From Prunella strophiata (Eukaryota; Chordata; Aves; Passeriformes; Prunellidae): DNA of 64,000 bases. Where the stretch lies: NCBI GenBank assembly GCA_036583965.1, contig JAZBQD010000034.1, positions 6,159,476 through 6,223,475 of the forward strand. The letters run 5' to 3'. The notes below the pieces were generated by a model. That model worked only from the letters and a program-made list of their open reading frames with translations. It did not search any database and was not told the DNA's origin. Shown here piece by piece: positions 13,079 to 24,333 of the stretch. The position numbers and the translations under genes were made by a program. The first letter of the stretch is position 1. Every line of letters begins with the position of its first letter.

Positions 13079-16000
13079 AATAGGGCTTGGGAACCCTTGG
13101 TTCCTGAATCCACCAATTATCCATGGAAGTTTATCAAAGCACCTACCCCTGGGCTGCAGTGGAAGGTGTGGCTGCAGGGAAAACCCCACAACTCCAAAAC
13201 CAGGATGACATCCCCCAGGAAACTGAGATGTTACAGCAAAGATCACAGAATAAGGCAAGGAGAGCTGCTGTTAAGATGAATCTCCAAACCCTGCTGCAAT
13301 GAGAACTTGAGGCTGCTGCTGGAAGCTGTTAAGTCTAAAATTATGGATATGTTCCTTGGGTTTGCTGTTGTTCCCTTCAATAAATTCAATGAATTCCCTG
13401 TTCCAAGGGGCACTCAGGGATCATTACCCTGGTGCAACATAAATCTGTGTTGACTGTGCTGGGCTGTGCCTCTGTGAGTGCAGCCACTTCTGCCCTGGTT
13501 TGAAAGAGTCTGGAGCTCTCAGCCTGCCTTTGGAGCTGAGTGCCCCAGTGAGGCTGGGGGTAAATGCCATTATGTGCTATCTCCAAAAAAAAAATTAGTT
13601 TCAAGCAGCTTGGCACCATCTCTCTGCCCTGTGAGGAAGAAAAAATGAGCCAGGAAGCCAGGGAGGCAAATGTTACCAAAGAAAATACCATAATAATGAT
13701 GTTCTACAAAAAAAACCCAAACAATTTCCCTTTTCCTCAGTCCTTCCTGGGAATTATGCAATTCATACAATACCTATTATATTCTATCCTTAAATTCAAT
13801 CTATTATATCCTATATTCTATTATGTTCTATTCCTATAGGAACATTTCTAAATTTCTATATTTCTACTCCACTCAGTGACTCTGTAAATTCTCAAGTGAG
13901 TTCAGGTTCCACATTTTGCCCAAATGACTGAAGAGGCATTGCTGGGATATAGTATCAGTATTTAAACAGTAGAATAGCCCAAGGCAGAGGTTAAAGAAAG
14001 ATCAGTCTACTGTTAATTCAAGCTTAAGACAAAAAAAAATCACAATGGGAATACTTTTATGAGGGTTAGAGAAGGAAAATTCATTTGCTGTTTCACCCAA
14101 GGTACTTTCAGTGGATGTGTTATTAGTGTTATGGGGTTTCCAACAGCAAATGTTCTGAGGCAATTTTCAGGGCAAGAAATCACTAAAACAGATGACCTAA
14201 AAAGATCTGAGCATGTTTTGGAAAGCTTCCATTTTTTCTGGGGAGAAATAAAACCAACCCAAGAACAAAAAAGTCATGATTCCTCCTGGAAAGGAAAGCA
14301 CCCTTCAGGACCAAGAAGCTCTCAGGAAACAAATTTGGTATTTTCTGCTTGTTTGGAGCTGTTACAGAATCACTGCCTCACTCTGGTCAAGCAGCCTTGG
14401 ACCAGATTTTCCTGGTGATGCTCAGAATCTCTTGCTCCAAAAAAAATGGGTTTTTTTTTCCTTTTGAGTGCATGGAGATCTACCAAGGAAAAACTCCATG
14501 AATGTGTGGATTTTCATCATTTTCAATATTATTGTTCTGCTCTTTTCATTCCTTATAAAATGAACTTTAATAGCAGTGAATTTATTATGGCAAGAGCCAT
14601 CAGCATAATGATCATCAACCCTCCCAACTGAAATATAATGAGAAAGTTGTCCCTGTTATTTTATTTAGATTTTCAGTGTAATACCTCAGGCAGATAACAA
14701 GAAATCTGGAATGACTATTTTATTTGGATTGGATTTGTGCTCTGTATTTATTTTCTGAAATTTGGCTCATTTTTTAAAATATATATAAATGTAGACTCTG
14801 TGTTTACTGGTGCAGATCCAAAAGTCAAATATTTCCTCTTGGTGTCCATTTTTTAATTATTCAGGAAACAAAAGCACCCAGGCAGAGAAGCACTGGAGGA
14901 GTGAGGGCTTTGGCAATACCTTTAATGAGTTTTCTTTAATGAGAACCTTTACCTGGAAATTTGCTTTTCAGCTACATCCAACTTGAGTGATCAAAATTCT
15001 CCAGTGGCCAATGTTAAATGTGAAAGCTGCTGGTTCTACCCTTGTTAACAAAATGATTTGTCATGGTAAAGGAAAGGGGAAATGTTGTGCCATCTACATA
15101 ATTATTTAACCATTAAATGGGTTTCTTGTTGATTTTAAAAGTGCTGATTTCAACTTTATGCAGAAATCTTAAGCCTCATGCCCAGTGTGAGCTGTAGTTT
15201 TACACAGAAGAATCCACAAGGAAAGGTCCCTTGACAATTTCTTTCCACAGATTGCTTTTTAACCCTCAGAATTCCATGGAAATAATGCCCACAATAAAGT
15301 TCTGCCAAAGGAGTTAGGGTTGAGGTCACTAAAAATTAAAAAAAAGCAGGGCTGGAGTGCCAGCACTGGCGTGTCTCATCAGAAAAATCCCATTTAGAGC
15401 CTAAAATGAAGGGGTTTATTCCCTTTATCATGGAATTTCAGCTGCCTGGAGGGAGCCAGGGGTGGGAAGCTGAGCTGCATGACAGAAAATGAGCCCAGCA
15501 AGATTTGGGAGGGGAAATGGAGCAGCTCAGTGGCTGCTGCCAGCTCCAGCAGCTGCTCCCAGCTGATTCCTGTCCCTGCAGCCTTCTGGGCACCTCTGGT
15601 GTTCCTCCATCCTGGGTGACCCACTGGAAATGGAAATAGGTGGAAAATTCACAGCATTTCAGAATGTTTTCTCCATGGAAACATTTATAAAAGGGCAGGC
15701 AGGGAGAGGGGGTTTTCATCTGCACTGCACGACACTCAGGGCTTTCCTTCTGGGTTAAAGCTCCAGAAAAGGCCTGTTAGAAAAGTTCAGCCACTGCTAA
15801 AAAAACCCCAACCAACCACAAAAAAACCTCCTCAGCTTCCTGAATATGAAAATAAAATCTGAAGTGTCCTACAGCTTAGATACAAGAAGAAAAGAAAAAA
15901 AGATTGCCTGAAAATATTACCTTTCCTGGTGAGAAACTCATCTATTCTGAGCTTCTCACATCTGAGCAGTCCAGATATGTCTCTTTAAAGCACAAAGGTT

Positions 16001-17420
16001 TCACACATCCTGCCTTGCTTCCCTTATCTCATGAAATTTATGAAGTTGGAAAAAAAATATAATGGTAAAAAAGCTGTTGTGAATTGAAAATTTGAACAGA
16101 AGAAAGAAGTAGATTCAGGTCAAGCTTCGGTTCTGATTTCAACACGTTTTCATTTTTAAAACACTTTTCCTTATAAATAGCTTACATTTTGAAGTGAAAG
16201 TTGCTTCAAAAAGTGAAAAACTAATTTCCTAATTTAAGAAAATCCTAAAAGATTTAAACCATTCCAAGTTCTATAGAAATTGAGACTGAAGAAAATTGTC
16301 AGAACTTGATCCTTTCCTTTTGATGACTATAATTACCAATATGGATAAATGGACATTTTCTGCTGAAATACATTTCAGAAAAATACCCAACCAGGTGTGA
16401 TAGGCCTGGAAAAGATTGGTAATTATGTCTTACTGAATATATTTGATTGCATGGAGGTTTCATTTCCCTGACAGTAACTCCAAAATTGACATCTAGAATT
16501 ATTTGCATTGACAAACAGCTCAACTGAGCTATTAGGTCTCAGCAATAAAAGTGGCCATGTACAAGCCATTTAAACAACAAAAGATTTTTCTCCTTTCAGA
16601 TTCTGTGCATATGAAGTAAATAGAAAATGAACAGTGTGTCTAATTCCTGCAGTGGCAGATAAATGCCATGACAAAAAAAACCAAACTTCTCATAATTTAT
16701 ACAGCTTTCACCTCCTTTTCTTTCCCTACAATACTTCTTTTCCATAATTCTCCCTGACCCTTACCATCATCTTCCACTTTCCTGTTTCTTTTGCTCCTGG
16801 AAGATTTGAGCAGAGCCATCATTTATTGCTTTGCACCTCTCATCTGCTTGTCCAGCTGCCTGTAAATCATTGCTGGGTGTTTTTTCTCTAGCAAAATTGA
16901 ATCTTACAAGTTTCTTACCTCTCCTGACAGATTCTTAGATAGAATAGTTCACTGACTACCAATATGTAACTAAGATTGGATGTAGAATATTTTTTAAATT
17001 AGGTTACATCTGAAAAGGAGGAAAAGAGATGCCTTGTTTTTCTGCAGAGTTGAGGTCACATTGGTGTGGGGAGCAGTGTCCCCACAGATTCTGATTATTT
17101 CATACATTTGGTGAATTCAACAGTATTTAGATCCACTTTCAGATATTACTCAACACAATAATTCCTCATTTCATTTTGTTCTGGGAATTGCATAGAGCAT
17201 AAATAATAAAAATTGCCCATTAAATCATCCAGAGCAATCTTGTGCAGCTAGCAGACATATGCAGCTTGATTTCCCTCCAACTTATCCTCCTCTTGAAAAG
17301 ATGACTCTCAGTGATTTCAGCAGATTAATCTTGATTAGCACTCATTAACTTAACACTTCTTGTGTTTAGTTTAATGTATTTAGCCACTTCAGAACACAAT
17401 TGCTGTCAGACAAAAAGGAG
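13079..17420. other. Non-coding stretch, no gene recognised
   Basis: Unique-looking AT-rich sequence. A degenerate TATTCTATT-like patch lies at about 13775-13840, but the neighbouring sequence is not CR1, so I do not treat it as a CR1 tail. The interval 17140-17290 is AT-rich but not repetitive. It has the look of vertebrate conserved non-coding DNA, which a single genome cannot show. Confidence 0.6.
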
Positions 17421-18000
17421 AGGGAAGATTCACATCCCCCCTTGGAGATGGGGGTGTCTCTGTTCCTTGGGGTGAGAAGAGCTCCAAACCTCCATTTCCA
17501 TGAGCTGCACTGACAGGTTTCCATTCAGAGACTGGAACAGGAATTCACACATCCTGCTCACATGGAAAACCTCCATGGAGATGCCTAAATTCAGTAGTCT
17601 CCATTTTTCTGCTGGATTTTGGCAAAATTGGAGGCGAGCTCCAGCCCCTCCCTGTGCACACAGCCAGGGCAAGGTGGATCCTGTTTCCCCTGGGCCCAAG
17701 GAGCTGCACACAGCCTGTCTGTGCACATCTCCAGCAGCTCCTGGAGCTCATTTAATGATGGCAAAGCCCAGATGTGAAGGAACTGACTGGGATCAGCCCT
17801 GCACTTTGTTGTTCCCTCAGTCCCCTGCCCCAGGCTGCCCTGCAATCATTACTGCTGCACTCAGTTTCAAACTGGATGTTGTACAAGAGATAAGGGGCAT
17901 TGTGCAGGAAAACACTGAGCTAAATTTAGTGTGTGCTCATTTTACCAACAAAGCCACTGCAAAGCTTTCCTTTCTTTTGTCTCTAGCGTTGTCATGAACA
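17421..18000. other. Non-coding stretch with the longest non-repeat open frame
   Basis: A plus frame at 17500-17997 runs 165 codons in a locally more GC-rich patch with fewer stop codons. The predicted peptide has no recognisable domain, signal peptide or membrane segment. Overlapping minus frames of 68-98 codons cover the same bases, as expected from composition. I judge it non-coding, though an unrecognised exon cannot be excluded. Confidence 0.5.
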
Positions 18001-20787
18001 TGTAAAATGCAGATAAAATCAGAATTTTATCCAGAAAAGTCCCAAAAAGGAGAAAGATGAGGCAGATGTAATGGAGCTCAAAGCCACATCCATGGGTGTT
18101 TGGCCAGAGGCTCCCAACAAGATGCTAACTTGCAGAGAAGGATGACCATGAAACCACAAACCTGATGGAAAATGAGGCAGAGTAACAGGAGAACTTCCAG
18201 GGAGATCTCCCTGCCCCCTCAGCCTTGGACCAGTTCAGTCTCTGTTCTACACAATCCATTTTCATGCCAGCCTTGCTAGAGGAGAGAAAAGGGAGTTTTT
18301 CAAGTCTGAATCCTGAGAAGAGCAGGGTGTTCTGCATTTTTATGTTCTGGGTATTTATGGGTATTTCCTCCAAGGCATGGGGTGATCCCCATCAACCCTC
18401 ATATCCCAGGAATAGTTTTGGAATTCCAAAACAAGGAACAACCTGCTGCTGTCACTGGAAGGATGAGCTACTGCCCAGTTTTTAAGAGCATATCACCCCC
18501 TTTAAAGGAGGATTTATTGGTTGAATCACAAATGTGTCCCATGTCTTTCCCTCCTGCCATGCAGCACAGCTTTGTTTATTTTTTTTCCTGATTTTTTTAT
18601 GGCTTGACAAGCGCAGGACTGAGAGATTTTTGAGTTGTACAGAGCAAGAATTTGTATCTGTGATACTGCATGTGGAAAGATTAATGCCTTTTAATTCAAC
18701 GTGGAGGAACAGCCCAGGTCTCCTGGGATTCAGGGCTCTGCAGCACTGGCATGGCAACTCTCATTTCTAACAATGATGCCTTAAAGCAATTCTTCTGCTT
18801 CCCTGTGTCAGATTGAATGATAAAGTGATTTCAGACGTTAAGCACAACTGCAAACAGTGTTAGCAGCAGATTTTAATAGGGGTCAAGTGGTTTCATTTCA
18901 ATGTTCACCCTGCATTAATTTATGTTAACTTTCTTATTTTAGTACAACTTGTAAAATTTCTGAGACCGTGCAGTTCCCAGCAGTGGGGATTACTGGCTAA
19001 TCTGAGGCAGTTAAAAGAACAATAAAACTATTGGATTCATAGAAAAGAGAGGGGCAAAATGTCAGTTACCTTATCATGAAATACTACCAAATACAAAAGA
19101 CTTATTTCATTTCAGTGTCTCTGTTTGATCATGGAAGAAATCCCTCTCTCCCCATTTCCTTCTCGTTCCAACTTCTCGTTCCAATTCCAAAATTGGAATT
19201 TCTGGAGGGTGAATTGCGTGCTGGAGTGAGAACAAGAAGGAAATATTTGAAGCAATAAACCACCACTCCTGTTCATCCAAGAATGCTTTCTGCTGTGAGG
19301 GCCACAATTGTTTCATTCAGAGTGAAAATTCTGATTTCTGCTGTGGGCAGACCTTAGGGGATGAGGCACAAGGGAGTGTTTGCTCCTGCTCCATCATTTC
19401 CTCTGCTTTTCTCCTTAAGATTTTCCTCTTCTGCATCCCCTGGGAAGGGGCAAACAAAACCTTGGCTCTGCTTTCTGGTCCTTCCAGTTATCCTAACCAA
19501 GGATCCCTTATTCTAAATTTTCCTTATGCAACAGAGGCAAATTGCTTGGAGCTGCTTTTACCCCAGGCTATTCCAGCTTTGGTGGGCACAGCTTTCAGTC
19601 ATTATTCCTCAATTTTGTGTGAAAATGAAGCAAAGTGCCTTCTTGTCCTGTTGCCCCAAAGATAAGTGACTTCCTGTGTGAGAAATATCTGCTTTTTTTC
19701 AGGTCTTGGACAGCTTGCTTGTTTTCTTAGTGCAGAGATGTGCTGCACAGGATCCTTCTTCCTGCTGTGCCTAATTTCTGACTCCAAGGGTATTATTAAG
19801 GAGGAGGAGTAGAAAAGATGAGGTGTGCTTTCATCTCCCTACCCAAATGGTGCCAGTCCTCATCAGAAAGCAGCAAACATTTCCAGGAGAATTTCTCTTC
19901 ACGGCTCCCCCCAGATCTCTGATCAAAGGTCCCAGAATTAAATTGATTCTGTGAACATCCATCTATTTGACATGCAAATTGTGCACTTTAAAAAAAAAGA
20001 AAGAAAAGATTTTAAGCCTCATACTTGTCATCTCAGTATAACACTTCATTCTATCCCAATCCATTTGAAAGAACCTTGAATCTGACACGATGCATTTGAA
20101 TTTACTTAAATATTCCATTCAATTGGTGCAGTAGCAGGGTAAGTTAATGACAGCACAATTAATGAAAAATACCTTGCAGTTCCATTTCTCCAGAAATTAA
20201 TTGGTTTCCAATTTTTAACTATATTTAATTAAACCACTGTACTTCTGCTCTTTTATTTGTTCAAGAAAATTGCCTTGTGCATGGCAAGGAATGCATTTTA
20301 AACTGTATTTTTAAAATACAATTTATATTCTTGATACAACTCACTCATTCAAGCACTGGCATTTCCTGCTAATTATGTTTAGCATCCAGCACAAATTATC
20401 CTACCTGAAACTTCCAAAAGCTGAAATATCCAAGTGGAAAGCCAAATGCATTCCAAACCAACAGTCACTAAGTACAGGCAGATATTTCTCTTCTGGCCAT
20501 CTCTAGATCCAGAGAGTCACTTTGCCCCTGGGTCCCACCCCAAAAATGGGTGTTAAATTTTAATAATATCAGAAGCATTTTGCAGGATTTCAGCTGGATA
20601 ATAGTGCCCAAATAATAAGAAAAAGCCAGTTCTAGAAAAGCTGTCATTCAAAAGTTTTCTTTTAAATACAGCTCTTAATTTAGTTGAGCTGTTTAAGAGG
20701 TAATTTAATTACAGTAAAACAGCAATAAAAGATGCAAACTCTGCCATAATCAACTCAGCATTACAGAGACCAACCACAGCTGGTAAC
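18001..20787. other. Non-coding stretch, no gene recognised
   Basis: Unique-looking, CpG-poor sequence. From 20000 to 20400 it is strongly AT-rich without being repetitive. No exon, RNA gene or mobile element recognised. Confidence 0.6.
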
Positions 20788-20823
20788 TTCATAAAGACAA
20801 ATATCTTCATAAAGACAAATATC
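20788..20823. repeat. 18-bp perfect tandem duplication
   Basis: TTCATAAAGACAAATATC occurs at 20788-20805 and again at 20806-20823 with no mismatch, which suggests a recent slippage or small duplication. Confidence 0.95.
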
Positions 20824-22617
20824 TGAGGCTAAAAGCATTTAAATTTGAAGGCCACTTCTAAAAAGCTTATAATCAGTTTGTGGGGATCTGGTTTTTTACT
20901 TTTATCTTGAAATTTGGAACAATATTGGTTCTTAAAGCACATATTACTCCAGAAAATAGTCTGGGATTGTTAATAATGGGTGATGAATCCATAATGTTCA
21001 TATTGATTATCACAGTCACAGTCACTCTGTTCATTTTTATTTCTGCTTCACGCAGCCAAGCTTGAGAGAAATTAAATGGGGAAAGTTTGTAGTCTAAGAA
21101 CTGATTATCCTGAAGGAAAACTAGAAAGCTGCCACTTGGAAGTTAAAACATTATAGGTATTACCATGGGATTAGAGTCTTTCAACTAAAGAAATCCCTGA
21201 CTGAAAAAAACAAAGAAAAAATGAAGGCTATCAAAAAAACCTTCCAGAAACCAGCAAGCAGAGCTAAATGACTGACAACTAATTGACTTCTTGTTGCAAA
21301 GCTTTACTGCAAATATCCCCAGACAGGAGAGCTCTTAACCAGATCAAAATGTTGTGGCTGGCTATTATTTTGTCAAGAAGTTATGAAATTTGGAGGAACT
21401 AAATTACATGGACTGCGCTGCCTTTATTTCATTATTGAAACTTGACAGCCTAAAAAAAAGCCAGAAACTTAAAAATGCTGCATGTTGTGCACTGATACAG
21501 TAAAAAAGACTTGCCATAGAGGACTTTAAAATGTTATTTCTTGTTAATCATTTCTAATTCTCTGCAAATGACCTCTAATGTGACCTAGAAAAGCAGCTTA
21601 TTTATCCATAAATATGAAACTACAAAAATGAGGCAGATCTCTACAGGAAAAACCCAAATATTGGGGTTCCCATGTTTCAGAAGTTCAAGGAGCATCACTG
21701 TGAGCTTGTAAGGTGAGACCAGCAATCAGATGGGAACAGTAACATTGATCCTACCAATGCAAGGAGCTGATAATTGTCAAATAATCATCAAAACCACGTT
21801 CATGCAGTGACTGCTCCATGTGGCACCACCTTCACACACAGACCCCTGCTAGAACTGCACCTCAAAGACCAAAACCCATCACCAGTGGCTGCTATTCTTA
21901 AAAATAATGTGTTATTCTTAAAAGCAGTGTCCCTGATTTTCACTGGGCGTGGAGGCTGGTTTCCAGGAATCCTTTCCAGGGTGATCCAAACCCCAAACCA
22001 ATTCCCTGGCTGGATTTGCAGCCCTCCCTGGGTCTGTAGTGGGATCCCACACCTGATGTGTTATAAAAACCCGTGTGGGAGGTGTGCATGATCAAGGATA
22101 AATATGAATAACAACATGTACAGAAGCACATTTCAGCAAGGCCCCATGGTGTTTGTTCCCTGCTGTAGGAAAACCCACTCCTCTGAGGCTGCTGGAGGGC
22201 ACAGATTGCTGCATTTCAATGCTGCTGGGTGAAAGCATGACAGCCACGTTTGTAAAGCTGTTTATCCATCTAAACTCTGATCTGGAGATGATGACACATC
22301 ATGTGGAAATAGTCTTGTCTGTGTGTGCAAAAGCAGAGCAGGGGTTTTTGGGGATTCCTCCTGGGATCTCAGTGTGAGCCCCACGTCTGCCTGACCCTGG
22401 GAGCAGGGAGTGAGGGCAGAGGGGCTGCCTGGCACTGCAGAGTCAGGAAACAAAGCTGTGGAGATGTGAAATGCCCTGTCTGCCTCCAAACTCCACATCT
22501 GATGGCAAAACTGCTTCAACTTTGTCTTCTAAACGTGCACAGAGACCTGCTTGTTCACAAAGAGAAAATGCAGAGCTAAAATTATCCATTAATTTCAAGT
22601 AGTAAACACATTTGGGG
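20824..22617. other. Non-coding stretch, no gene recognised
   Basis: Unique-looking sequence. The plus frame 21774-22091 (105 codons) has no recognisable domain. No mobile element or RNA gene seen. Confidence 0.6.
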
Positions 22618-22652
22618 AAAAAAAAAAAAAAAAAAACCTTTTTTTTTTTTTT
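22618..22652. repeat. A21-CC-T12 hairpin-forming homopolymers
   Basis: Twenty-one A are followed by CC and twelve T. The arms are perfectly complementary, with a minimal loop. Such structures expand easily and are prone to sequencing or assembly error. Confidence 0.95.
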
Positions 22653-23564
22653 CTGTGAAGCAAAGCAAATTAAAGTAATTGAAGAACATTATCTGCTAAT
22701 AATTCTGTGAGCTGGGCTGTTGCAGGGATGTACTAATCACACACTGTTCATCATGTTAGAGAACACTTACACTTGTTCAAATCAAAGAGGGAGAGATCCT
22801 GCACTCAAATCAAGCAACATTTTAAAGATGATCAAGGGAAACTTCTTGGGGTGATTTTGAATGCCTGGTTATGATTGTGATTGAGATCTGCAGCAACAGA
22901 ATTCCTTCCAACCTTTGTCTTTTTTTTGGCAGAGGGGAACTGAATTGTGCATAATGGCTCTGGACACATGGTGGGGGTCACAGAGTTCACAGTGTCCACA
23001 CCAAAACAGCTCAGCCTTGTGTGCTTTGTCTCCTGAGAGCCACCAACCAGTGACCCAGATGGGCAGCCTCTTATGAGAATCCTACCTAAAACCAGGTTTT
23101 TCTCAGGGTACTTTCAAATAATCCTTTGTATTTTCTTTTTTCTCTGTGGCTTGTCTTAGATTCTGTTTCTTCTGTGTCAGTTACAGGAGATTTAGGACAC
23201 ACCAAGAAAATTTTTACATATGATGCTGTGCAAAGGCAACTCAGATGTTTCCAATTTTTCCAAACATTTAGATAAATGTTATATTTAGAACAAAAACCAC
23301 CCAGGCAAAAGTCACTGACCTCTCAAAGCAAAGCATATTGTCAAAAATACTGCAGCATCCTTGCTAGCAAGGCAAGTGACCCAAGGCAAATTCTTTCCAG
23401 AGCCTGTGTACTTGGAGATCTTTGCTTATCAGGGCAGAAAGACAACCAGTGGTGGCTTTGAGCTACTGCTGACTGATTGAATCACAGTGATCTGCACTCT
23501 AACTGGAGTGGAACACTACAAACCAGGCTGCAAAAGCAGAGCAAAAATTGCCTTCATTCCCCTT
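22653..23564. other. Non-coding stretch, no gene recognised
   Basis: No recognisable gene or repeat. The right end (about 23460-23564) adjoins the LTR-like block and could contain internal retroviral or flanking sequence; I see no coding frame that would show this. Confidence 0.55.
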
Positions 23565-23951
23565 TGTGTGGTTTTGTTGTTGTAAAGGAGGGAGTGAGCC
23601 CAGAGCCACTCGAGTTCCTGAGTTTACTACATGGTTACAACAAGCAGGCACTACTGAGGATGTGTCCTCTTGTCACAGTTGAGACAGAGACAATCCAAAG
23701 CAACACACTCCATTTTCAGAAGCCTTCAATCTGTTTTTATTTTAGCATGCATGCTTTTTATGCATTCTTACAAAGCTCATGACTTTACTCACTGGTCACA
23801 AGAGACAAACAAAGTGCTCATTGGAACAGGCAGTTGCAGGTTTCTCTTATTTATCCTTCTTTCTTTCTTGGTTTCTATACCAATGACCTTGGTAGAGAAT
23901 TCTTTCAGGGGTAAGCATGGATCCTCTTATCAAACTTCTCTCTGACTTACA
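23565..23951 (-). mobile_element. Probable solo LTR of an avian endogenous retrovirus
   Basis: Read on the minus strand, the block has the order expected of an LTR. A TATA-like CATAAAAAGC lies at 23753-23762, then the palindrome AGCATGCATGCT, then a polyadenylation signal AATAAA (TTTATT on plus, 23736-23741) only about 12 bases further. Next comes a G/T-rich stretch, then further sequence ending in CA. Compact TATA and AATAAA spacing is known from alpharetroviral LTRs. The chosen ends give TG...CA (plus strand TGTGTG at 23565, TTACA at 23951), but the flanking bases do not form a clear target-site duplication, so the limits are approximate. No gag, pol or env frame adjoins it, so it is probably solo. 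An unrelated AT-rich sequence mimicking these signals is the alternative. Confidence 0.55.
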
Positions 23952-24071
23952 GAAGTCACTGTAAAACCTCTTCCCATCCTCTCTAGTCCATGAGCCTCCT
24001 GTAGATATTTACAGGGTGTGGAGGAAAAATCTCTGATGTTGGTAAAGACCAGGGCATTTCCTGAGGGATTT

Positions 24072-24333
24072 GAGGGACACTTTATCAGGGACTGCAGTGG
24101 AATAGGAGAAATGGCTTCAAACTGGAAGAGGGGAAATGAAGGTTGGATTTCTCCTCTGGCACAGGTGCCCAGAGCAGCTGTGGCTGTCCCTGAACCCCTG
24201 GCAGTGCCCAAGGCCAGGCTGGACAGGGCTTGGAGCAGCCTGGGACAGTGGGAGGTGTCCCCATGGCAAGGGGATGGAACAAGATGATCTTTAAGGTCCC
24301 TCCCAACCCAAACCAGTCAGTGATTCTATGATT
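24072..24333 (+). mobile_element. CR1 LINE 3' fragment with internal deletion
   Basis: The segment follows the conserved CR1 3' region: a TTTATCAGGGA block, then AAACTGGAAGAGGGGA, then a gap where the usual AAGGAAGAAATTCTTTACTGTG stretch is largely missing. After that come TGCCCAGAGCAGCTGTGG, GGCCAGGCTGGACAGGGCTT, GATGATCTTTAAGGTCCC and a terminal GATTCTATGATTT. The last matches the 8-base CR1 tail, so the element is sense on plus. It is a 5'-truncated copy with no reverse transcriptase frame, as is normal for CR1. It lies about 120 bases beyond the LTR-like block. Confidence 0.92.

Noticed and set aside
13775..13840. TATTCTATT-like repeats, considered as a CR1 ATTCTATG tail
   Set aside because: The sequence upstream does not match the CR1 3' block.
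17500..17997. 165-codon plus frame, the longest outside simple repeats apart from the GGAGA frame
   Set aside because: No domain, no repeat-free family resemblance, and overlapping frames on minus; consistent with local GC content.
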